Shown here: in pieces, positions 35,681 to 43,700 of the stretch
Position numbering within the stretch: position 1 is the stretch's first letter
How the letters are laid out: the number at the start of each line of letters is the position of its first letter
Assembly: GCF_010500245.1 (NCBI RefSeq)
Contig: NZ_JAAGOX010000011.1
Coordinates: forward strand, 496,001-560,000
Source: Ruegeria sp. PrR005
GTDB lineage: Bacteria > Pseudomonadota > Alphaproteobacteria > Rhodobacterales > Rhodobacteraceae
Length of the DNA stretch: 64,000 nucleotides
Reading direction: 5' to 3'
Program-made: the position numbers and the translations under genes
Notes under the pieces: model-generated
Databases searched by the model: none
The model's input: the letters and a program-made list of their open reading frames with translations, nothing else
Told to the model about the DNA's origin: nothing

Positions 35681-38080
35681 CTATGCCAGCAGGTCGTACA
35701 CATCCACTCCGATTTGCAGGTTGATGCTGGACTGCCCTTCGCCATCGACCAGCGCCCACATGATCTGGCCGGTGGGTCGGTAGATCACAAACGCCTCCTG
35801 CACCGCATCGTCGCCTGCGCGTTCGCCCTCGGCGTTTTCGGTGTGAGCGAAGTTCACCTGGAACTGGTCGCGGGTGGCCGATCCGATGCCAAAGAGCAGC
35901 ACATCGCCCTCGGCCGAACTGTAATCCTGCACCCAGTCCGAGCCGTGACCGCTGGCGCCCACGTGGAAGAACTTATCCGCGCCCGTGCCGCCATTGATCC
36001 GGTCGTGGCCGAACCCGCCGTTGACGAAGTCGTCGCCCGCGCCGCCGAACACCAGATCGGAGAAGGCCGAGCCGGTGATGACGTCATTGCCGTCCTGGCC
36101 TTGCAGATCGTCGACGCCAAAGCCGCCCGCGATCGTGTCGTTGCCGCCCTGACCGAAGATCTGGTCGTTGCCGGCGCCTGCATCGACAGAGTCGTTGCCT
36201 TCACCTGCAAAGATCACGTCGCGCAGATCGCCCTCGCCCGGCCCGCCGATGATCGTATCATCCCCGTCACCGCCGTTGAGTGTATCCGCGCCGAGACCGC
36301 CGTCGAGACTGTCGTGGCCGCCATTTCCAAGTACCCGGTCCGCACCATCGAGGCCGCGCACCGTATCGTTGCCGTCGCGGCCCGACAGCAGGTTGCCGTC
36401 GGCATCGCCCACAAGGGTCAGCGGTGTCAGCGCCGCACCGGGGACCGTGGTGATCGTGGTGTTGCCGTCCTCGACGGTAAAGTGCAGGTCGACACCGGAG
36501 AAATCACCCTCGAACGTGATCTCGGTGTCGAAGGCGCCATCGAGATTGGTGTCGAGCGACAAGGAGGCGGAGCTGACCAGCGTGACCAGAAGCGATGCAA
36601 GCAGGTCGGGTCTTTCCGATGGGCCGTAAATGTAACCCAGCAGGATGATCGCCGAGGAATTGCCCGTCAGATCCCAGTTCGTCAGCCGGTCGTCGGCCAG
36701 GTCCGCGGGTCTGCCGCGCACGCCGGTGACGCCGGGCGCGCCGAGGTCATGGACCTCTTCGGCCTCGGTCGCCTCGATGAACCCGGCGGGCGGAGGGGTG
36801 TCGCCGGTGTCGAGTACGGTGAACCTGTCGAGCGGGGTATCCCCCGCACCCGGTGTCATGTCCTGGATCATGCGTGTGCCCTCTGCGGTGCCATCGGTGA
36901 TCCATAGCTCGTTTCCATGCACGCCGTCATCTGCGGCGAAATAGACATGCGGGCCGACCGGGGTCGGCGCGTTGAATTCCCCGCCGGATACGTCCAGACC
37001 CGAAGCGATCCGTTCGGTTCCGCCGCTGGTGCCGTCTGTCACCCACAGCGCGTCGCGGGTGCGGAACACAAGGCGGCTGCCATCGCCCACCGGGGCGAAG
37101 TTGGGAAATTGCACGTTGCCGTCCATGGTTCCGATCCGGGTCGTGCCACCAAAGGTGCCGTCAGAGACCCAGAGCCCCCGGCCATCGCCATCATTGGCGG
37201 TGAACACCACCCGGTCCGGTAACTGCCCGAACGGCGACATGAGCGAGCCGCTGAGGCCGGGATTGATGTCGCGCACCATGAACGTCCCCGCGCCGGTCCC
37301 GTCCGAGGCCCAGAGCTCGGTCCCGTGTTCGTCGTCGCGGGCGGTGAACAGCACATGGTTGCCGACGGTGACGAGATCCTGCGGAAAGGAAGACCTGTCA
37401 CCGGGAAAGATATCGACCACCAGAAAGGTTCTATCCTCTGTCCCGTTCGTGCGCCACAACTCGTTGCCGGTCGCCGGGTCGTCGCCCATGAAATAGAGGA
37501 CATCGTTCAGGATCGCGCCTTCGCCCGGGTGGTTGCCGATCGCGGCCAGCATCCGGGTGCCGCCCGAGGTGCCATCGGTCACCCAGAGCGACTCGCCCAC
37601 CGGGGGCAGATAGGCCCGGAACACGACATGACCGTTGACCTCGGTATAGCCGCTGGTGCCAGTATCGCCCGCGCCCGCGTTCAGATCGGCGACCAGCCGG
37701 GTGCCCGCCGCGGTTCCATCCGTCACGTGAAGTTCCAGCCCGGTTTCCGGCGTGCCGCCGTTGAACCAGACCCGGCCCCCGGCCAGAACCGGACCGCGGA
37801 TATCGGGCTGCAATTCGCCCGGCACAAAATCGACCAGCAGGCGGGTGCCCTCGGGCGTGCCGTCGGTGGTCCAGAACTCGGCCCCGTACACCCCGTCATC
37901 CGCCACGAAGAGAACCGAGTTTCCGAACGACAGCGCGTGTCCGATGTTCGAGCCGCCGGGATTGGAGCCCGCAGCGCCCGGGTTGATGTCGCCCAGAGAC
38001 TGGATCGTGGTGCCATCGGTCACATAGGGCTCGCGCCCGGTCGCTCCGTCATCGGCGATGAAGAAGAGGCGTTTCGGCAT
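35681..38080 (-). CDS. RTX protein F with ELWxxDGT repeats
   Basis: The ATG at 38080 (GGAG 8 bp upstream) gives 799 residues; the longer open frame overlaps the upstream intergenic region. The first ~480 residues hold about nine copies of the ELWxxDGTxxGTxxV repeat (e.g. NELWITDGTAEGTRMIQD), usually a propeller-like surface domain. After a ~120-residue spacer region, RTX repeats (DGNLLSGRDGNDTVRGLDG) lead to the common C-terminal module ending YDLLA. The 344-bp tract identical to gene D lies in this module. Confidence 0.85.
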   Translation of the reverse strand: MPKRLFFIADDGATGREPYVTDGTTIQSLGDINPGAAGSNPGGSNIGHALSFGNSVLFVADDGVYGAEFWTTDGTPEGTRLLVDFVPGELQPDIRGPVLAGGRVWFNGGTPETGLELHVTDGTAAGTRLVADLNAGAGDTGTSGYTEVNGHVVFRAYLPPVGESLWVTDGTSGGTRMLAAIGNHPGEGAILNDVLYFMGDDPATGNELWRTNGTEDRTFLVVDIFPGDRSSFPQDLVTVGNHVLFTARDDEHGTELWASDGTGAGTFMVRDINPGLSGSLMSPFGQLPDRVVFTANDGDGRGLWVSDGTFGGTTRIGTMDGNVQFPNFAPVGDGSRLVFRTRDALWVTDGTSGGTERIASGLDVSGGEFNAPTPVGPHVYFAADDGVHGNELWITDGTAEGTRMIQDMTPGAGDTPLDRFTVLDTGDTPPPAGFIEATEAEEVHDLGAPGVTGVRGRPADLADDRLTNWDLTGNSSAIILLGYIYGPSERPDLLASLLVTLVSSASLSLDTNLDGAFDTEITFEGDFSGVDLHFTVEDGNTTITTVPGAALTPLTLVGDADGNLLSGRDGNDTVRGLDGADRVLGNGGHDSLDGGLGADTLNGGDGDDTIIGGPGEGDLRDVIFAGEGNDSVDAGAGNDQIFGQGGNDTIAGGFGVDDLQGQDGNDVITGSAFSDLVFGGAGDDFVNGGFGHDRINGGTGADKFFHVGASGHGSDWVQDYSSAEGDVLLFGIGSATRDQFQVNFAHTENAEGERAGDDAVQEAFVIYRPTGQIMWALVDGEGQSSINLQIGVDVYDLLA
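35808..36151. repeat. 344-bp perfect repeat, copy 2 (inside RTX gene F)
   Basis: Identical to 33048-33391 in RTX gene D, direct orientation and same reading frame. Recombination between the copies would remove 2,760 bp, including gene E, and join the N-terminal part of F to the C-terminus of D in frame. Confidence 0.85.
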
Positions 38081-38145
38081 ATGTATCACTCCTGCAAATC
38101 GTTCATTCAAATTCCGTTGGGGCCAGACCCAGGCCCCTGCCCCGA

Positions 38146-40122
38146 TCAACGCAGCAGGTCGAAGACCTCTGATCCGATCTGGAGGTTGATGCTCTCCTGC
38201 CCCTCGCCATCCACCAGCGCCCAAAGGATCTGACCCGTCGGGCGGTGGATCACGAAGGCTTCGCGGACATCGTCGTCACCGGCCCGCTCGCCTGCGGCGT
38301 TTTCGGTATGGGCAAAGTTCACCTGGAAATCGGCCTGTGTCGCGGAGGTATTGCCGAAGAGCAGCACATCGCCCTCGGCCGAACTGTAATCCTGCACCCA
38401 GTCCGATCCATGCCCTGCGACACCGACATGAAAGAACTTGTCGGCACCCGAGCCACCGTTGATCCGGTCGTGCCCGAACCCGCCGTTGACGAAGTCGTCG
38501 CCAGCGCCGCCGAAGACCAGATCGGAAAACGCCGAGCCGGTGATCACGTCGTCGCCGTCCTGGCCTTGCAGCTCGTCCACACCGAAACCGCCGGCGATAG
38601 TGTCATTGCCGCCCTGGCCATAGACGAGGTCATTGCCCGCGCCTGCATCGACGCTGTCGTTGCCCTCGCCCGCAAAGATCACGTCGCGCAGGTCGTCCGA
38701 ATCCGGGCCGCCGATCAGGATGTCGTCTCCAGCGCCGCCATTGAGCGTGTCAGCGCCCGCGCCGCCGTTCAGCGTGTCATTGCCGCCCAGACCGATCAGC
38801 GTGTCACTGCCGGTGCCCCCGGTCAGGCTGTCGTTACCTTCGGTGCCTTCGATGCGCCTGTCCGGCTCTGGCGCGGCCCCCAGCCGGAAATGCGCTGAGG
38901 TCAATGGTGTGCTCAGGGTTGTTTCATGCGGAATTTCGACCGAGGTTCCGTCGGCGAAAGTCAGTTTCGAGAGGCCGGAAAAGGGCATGGTGATCGCGGC
39001 CACGGCCTCGGCGGTGCTGGCAAAGCCCGACCCGACCAGATAGATCACCTCGCTGCCGAGGTCGAAATCGCTGATCCGCACCTCTCCGCCCCCGGCAGAG
39101 ATCTGGAACGTGTCGGTGCCGTCATTGCCGAGCAGCAGGTCGAGGCCGCTGCCGGCCAGCAGCGTGTCGTCGCCGGGTCCGGCCTGAAGCGTATCGTCAC
39201 CGGGCCCACCGTTCATCCGGTCGTCGCCCTCGTCGCCAAACAGCGAGTCGCCGCCGGCGCCGCCGCTGAGCGTATCGTTGCCGGCTCCGCCAACGACAAC
39301 ATCCGCCCCGCCCAGCGCGTCGATGACATCGCCCAGGATGGTTCCGTAGACCGGGTCGTCATCGCCTTCGGTCACGATGGGCGGTATACTGCCCTGTTTC
39401 GTATAGCCGGTAATCTCGTAGCCGATATCGGCCAGCATCGCGAGGTCGATATCGGTCGGGGTCAGGCGGAAGCCGTTTCTGGCAGTTGGATCCATCAGCA
39501 CGGTGTTGCCGTCAAACCCCTCGATCACATGGTTCAGGTCGGCTTCCAGCGGGATGGGATCGCCGCCATTGACGCTGCGCGCATTGGGGCCGTCGAACTG
39601 GCCACCGGCGCTCAGCATGTCGAAGATCGGCGAGGCGCCGATGCCCAGGATATGTCCGATTTCGTGCAGGGCGAGCGAAATGAAATCCGACTTGCCCTCC
39701 ACGGCGGTGGTGAGATCGAAATTCCAGTCCTCGGCGGGTTCCACACGCAAGGTGCCGACCCAGGGTTCGAAATCGGTCACCGGCCCGGTACCGCGAAAGT
39801 CCGCTCCGATACGGGCGCTGAATATGTCGCCCTCGGCATCGAACCCGGTCGCGCCGCCGCGCCCCAGCGGGCCGCCCAGAGACCCGGCGCCGACAAAGAT
39901 CAGCAGGTCGTCGATGGGCGCGTCCAGCGTGATGGTTTCCAGAACGCTGGAATCCGACGGGTTGCGGATCGTGAACACGGTACCGGCGGGGACGTCATCG
40001 AATTCGTCATCGATGAAGGATTCCCAGATCCGGGCCGCCTCTTCGAGCGCGGCGCGGCGCGCCGGATCTTCGAAGAACCCCGTTGTGTCGAACCTGTAGT
40101 CAAACGCGATGTCAAAGTTCAC
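38146..40122 (-). CDS. RTX metalloprotease-like protein G
   Basis: A 658-residue protein with a GTG start preceded by AAGGGGG. The N-terminal ~230 residues look like a metzincin-type zinc protease: ALHEIGHILGIG with H153, E154 and H157. The third His expected right after the Gly is absent; H198 (LNHVIEG) with a later Met (VLMDP, M210) could take the role, as in leishmanolysin-like enzymes with an insertion. Two RTX blocks follow (GGADVVVGGAGNDTLSGG; EGNDSLTGGTGSDTLIG), with a beta-rich spacer, and the shared C-terminal module ending FDLLR. It is probably a secreted protease (inference). Confidence 0.8.
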   Translation of the reverse strand: MNFDIAFDYRFDTTGFFEDPARRAALEEAARIWESFIDDEFDDVPAGTVFTIRNPSDSSVLETITLDAPIDDLLIFVGAGSLGGPLGRGGATGFDAEGDIFSARIGADFRGTGPVTDFEPWVGTLRVEPAEDWNFDLTTAVEGKSDFISLALHEIGHILGIGASPIFDMLSAGGQFDGPNARSVNGGDPIPLEADLNHVIEGFDGNTVLMDPTARNGFRLTPTDIDLAMLADIGYEITGYTKQGSIPPIVTEGDDDPVYGTILGDVIDALGGADVVVGGAGNDTLSGGAGGDSLFGDEGDDRMNGGPGDDTLQAGPGDDTLLAGSGLDLLLGNDGTDTFQISAGGGEVRISDFDLGSEVIYLVGSGFASTAEAVAAITMPFSGLSKLTFADGTSVEIPHETTLSTPLTSAHFRLGAAPEPDRRIEGTEGNDSLTGGTGSDTLIGLGGNDTLNGGAGADTLNGGAGDDILIGGPDSDDLRDVIFAGEGNDSVDAGAGNDLVYGQGGNDTIAGGFGVDELQGQDGDDVITGSAFSDLVFGGAGDDFVNGGFGHDRINGGSGADKFFHVGVAGHGSDWVQDYSSAEGDVLLFGNTSATQADFQVNFAHTENAAGERAGDDDVREAFVIHRPTGQILWALVDGEGQESINLQIGSEVFDLLR

Positions 40123-40168
40123 GCCAAATCCCCCTTACAATGTCCCGGGCATTGGGCTGGAATGCCGG

Positions 40169-40393
40169 TCACATGTTCAGCAAATCAAACTCGCCCCCCG
40201 ATCTGGAGGTTTTCGCGCTCTGGCCTTCTCCGTCCACCAGCGCCCTCATGATCTGTCCTGTCGGGCGATAGATCACAAACGCCTCTTGCAACCAGTCGTC
40301 GCCGGACGCATTGGTGCCTTTGGTGATCGTGTCGCCCAGTCCGGCGGCGATTGCTTCTTCGGAAACGGTGACGTCGGAAATCTGGCCCGTCAT
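40169..40393 (-). CDS. Mini RTX-terminal protein (74 residues, altered C-terminal module)
   Basis: A short gene with a near-perfect ribosome binding site (AAGGAGG, 6 bp before the ATG). After a ~35-residue novel N-terminus (MTGQISDVTVSEEAIAAGLG) it carries EAFVIYRPTGQIMRALVDGEGQ from the array's common C-terminal module, but no RTX repeats. The expected SINLQIG segment reads SAKTSRSGG: aligned with the other genes there is a 1-base deletion, then a 2-base deletion that restores the frame before FDLL. It could be a decayed remnant or a small protein with its own job. Confidence 0.65.
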   Translation of the reverse strand: MTGQISDVTVSEEAIAAGLGDTITKGTNASGDDWLQEAFVIYRPTGQIMRALVDGEGQSAKTSRSGGEFDLLNM

Positions 40394-40665
40394 GAATACC
40401 TCCTTGAATTGCTGCGACAGCGACAGGCGGAGGCAAGATTACCACCGCTACTGTCAGCCCAGGCACAGCGTCGGTGTTCGAATTTTTGTCCGGCCAGCAT
40501 AGCCGAGAACGCGGTTTTAATAAACCTTCTGGGTGACGCCACGGCAGGTTGTCCCTTGCGGATGGTCTAGCACGGGCGCTGCTGGTTCACGGGCTTTGCC
40601 GGCTCAGGCGCTTGAACACCGGCCCGTTTTTGAGGCAAGCGATTGAGATCGAAAAATTTTGGCGC

Positions 40666-40697
40666 AAGAAAAAACAGCGCGCCGTGGCGGCGCGCTG
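40666..40697 (-). terminator. Rho-independent terminator of RTX gene I
   Basis: CAGCGCGCCG and CGGCGCGCTG form a perfect 10-bp stem with a 3-nt loop at 40675-40697. On the minus strand it is followed by TTTTTTCTT. This is the strongest terminator in the array. Confidence 0.85.
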
Positions 40698-40750
40698 CGG
40701 GGTGGCTGTGAGAGGCCAATAGCGTGAACAGGTTCTGACACCTGGTTGTC

Positions 40751-40774
40751 CGAGGGCCGGAACACCGGCCCTCG
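40751..40774 (-). terminator. Hairpin just after RTX gene I
   Basis: CGAGGGCCGG and CCGGCCCTCG form a perfect 10-bp stem with a 4-nt loop, 9 bp beyond the stop codon. There is no T tract; it may protect the mRNA end ahead of the terminator at 40.67 kb. Confidence 0.65.
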
Positions 40775-40782
40775 TGGTGGAG

Positions 40783-43700
40783 TTACGACAGCAGGTCGAA
40801 CACGTCGCTGCCGATCTGGAGGTTGATGCTGGACTGGCCCTCGCCATCGACCAGCGCCCACATGATCTGGCCTGTCGGGCGGTAGATCACGAATGCCTCC
40901 TGCACCGCGTCATCTCCGGCGCGTTCGCCCTCGGCATTCTGGGTGTGGTTGAAGTTGACCTGGAACTGGCTGCGGGTGGCCGATCCGATGCCGAACAGCA
41001 GAACGTCCCCCTCGGCGGCGTTATAGTCCTGTACCCAGTCGGATCCGTGACCGCTGGCACCGACATGGAAGAACTTGTCGGCACCGGTTCCGCCGTTGAT
41101 GCGGTCGTGGCCGAACCCGCCGTTGACAAAATCGTCGCCCGCACCGCCGAAGACGAGGTCGCTGAACGCCGAGCCGGTGATCACATCGTCGCCGTCCTGG
41201 CCTTGCAGATCGTCGACGCCAAAGCCGCCCGCGATCGTGTCGTTGCCGCCCTGGCCAAAGACCTGGTCGTTTCCGGCGCCCGCGTCGACGCTGTCGTTGC
41301 CTTCACCGGCAAAGATGATGTCGCGCAGGTCGTCCGAACCCGGGCCGCCGATGATGATGTCATCCCCATCGCCGCCGTTCAGCGTGTCGGCGCCGAGACC
41401 ACCATCCATGCTGTCATCGCCCGCGTTGCCCAGAAGGCGGTCGTTGCCAGCGAGGCCGATGATGGTGTCGTTACCGGCATCGCCCACCAGAACATCCGCC
41501 CCCGGTGTGCCGGTCAGCGACCTGCCCCCCGAACCGCCATCCGCCAGAGCCGTCATCTCGGCCAGAGTCAGGGTGCGGTCGGCGAATTGGTAGGCCTCGA
41601 ACCCGGTGGCCTGATCGTTGCCTTGCGACGAAGCGATGGTGAACGTGTCGCCAGAGCGGGTGACCGTGGCATCCCCGACATCGACGTCGAACCCGGCGGT
41701 GTCGTTGCCGACACCCCCATCCATCGTGTCATCACCCAGACCGCCGATGATGAAGTCATCACCTGCAAGCCCGTTGATCAGGTCGTTTTCGGCCGTGGCC
41801 GAGCGGTTTTCCAGCAGGTTGTTACCGGAAAGATCGAAATCGCGCCATGCATCCAGCGCGGTTTCAACATCAACAGGCGTGTCGAAGTCGTAGCGCGCGA
41901 CCAAGCTCCCCGAAGCGTACATCGACAACTGCGTCAGCGTACCTTTGACATCTGCCGCGTTGGTGGGGTTGTTCTTGTCAAAGTTGCCGGTCAGTTCCAC
42001 GACAAAGCCGCTGCCGGTGGTGTTCTCAAAGAACAACACGGTCGATTCATTGGCCGAGGTGACGGGACCATCAAGCTTGATGGGATCCGGGGTGGCCGTG
42101 ATCGACAGCGGCTTTTCCTGGAAGTTGACATACCGGTTGCCACTGAAGCCGGTCGGGTCGATGGCCGCCGAAAGGCCCGACGACACGACGGTCTCGGCCA
42201 GGCTGTCGCTGCCCTCGCTCCCCGCCAGAACCGCCGCGCCGCCGGTCGGCAGGCTGTAGGGTTCCGCACTGGCATAGTTGACGGTATAGCCCATGTCCTC
42301 CAGCGAGCCGATGGTGAGCCGGCTGAGCGGCATCGGTGGGGCGTTCTCGGCATAGCCGGTCATCAGTTCGGTTCTGAACAGGGATTCCAGCCAATGGCCC
42401 CCTGCGGTGCCGGGACCGCCGGTGTTTTCCAGCGGGACGCGCGACTGGGTCGTACCGGTCAGCGTGCCGTATTCGCGCACCGCATTCGTGCCAGTGTAGT
42501 CGAAGCCGGATTTCAGGCCCAGCCGCGACCACAGGGTGCCAAGACCCAGAACGTGGCCCATCTCGTGTTCGATCACGTCCTGAAGGATGCCCTTGGCCTC
42601 CATCCCGGCAAGGTCGGCGGAGTCGAACTGCATCATGCCGTTGTAGGTGAGACCGGAGCCCGCCCGCAGATCGCGCGGCCCGGCCTGGCCCAGGATGCGG
42701 CCCGGCCCGTCGATCGCGACCACCGAGGCGTCGATGCGGAGATCGTCGACAAGGCCGAAGCGGGGGTCGTTCACATCGGGCAGATCGCCGGTGATCACCG
42801 ATTCCCAGGTGGCCGCCGCATTCTCGAAGACCGCGCGATAGCGCTCGTCACCCGTAAACACGATGTCGATGTCGAAACCCGACGTCGGCGGCGGTGTTGT
42901 GGCAGCCCCGCTCACCGAAACCTTGTAGGTCCCGGTTCCCGAATATGCGCCCGCCGAAATGAAGTAGGTGCCGGTCGTCGTCGGGGTGAACTCCAGCTGG
43001 GCGTTGCGGCCAGTGCCGCCATCATCGTTGAAGGCGCCGGGGATGGCTGATCCGGAGGCATTGAAGATGCCCCGGATATAGGGGTCGGCCAGAGTGCCGC
43101 CGCCGGTTGGGGTGCCTTCCAGGTCGATGGTATAGGTCTGCCCGGCATTCAGGGTGACCGAGAACCAGTCGTTGTCGCCGATGGTCTCGATATTGCCGGT
43201 AGACGAGCCGCCGACCGTGACCCGGCCCGCCGTCGCGGTGGTTTCGCTAAAGTCATCCGCCGGTCCGCCGGTGCCGCCGGTGCTGGTCTGGGTGACCGAC
43301 AGCTTGTAGGTACCGGTGTTGGACCCATAGGCGGATGCGCCGATGAAGTAGTTGCCCGAGGTTGTCGGCGTGAACTCGACCAGGCTGTTCAGGCCGGTGC
43401 CGCCATCGTCGTTGCGGGTGCCTGCAACCAGGTTCCCCGCACTGTCGAACAGCCCTGCCAGCAGCGGATCGCGCAGTGTTTCCGAGGTCGTGGCCGAGCC
43501 TTCCAGATCGATCTGATAGGTATTGCCCGCCGTCAGGCTGACGCGGAACCAGTCCTGATCTCCGGCCGATTCGATATTGCCGGTGACCGCCCCACCCACA
43601 GGCGCATTGCCCGTGGTGCTGGTATCTCCGGCAAAGTCGTCGGTGCCGCCGAGATCGGCAAGCGAGATCTTGTAAGTCCCGGTGTTGGACCCGAAAGCCC

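Larger units (their letters stand above)
40394..40782. other. Intergenic region between RTX gene I and the mini gene
   Basis: A 389-bp stretch with no convincing gene. It holds two terminator hairpins for gene I at its right side (listed separately) and should carry the promoter of the mini gene, whose ribosome binding site is at the left edge. The part around 40480-40530 is locally AT-rich. Confidence 0.6.
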
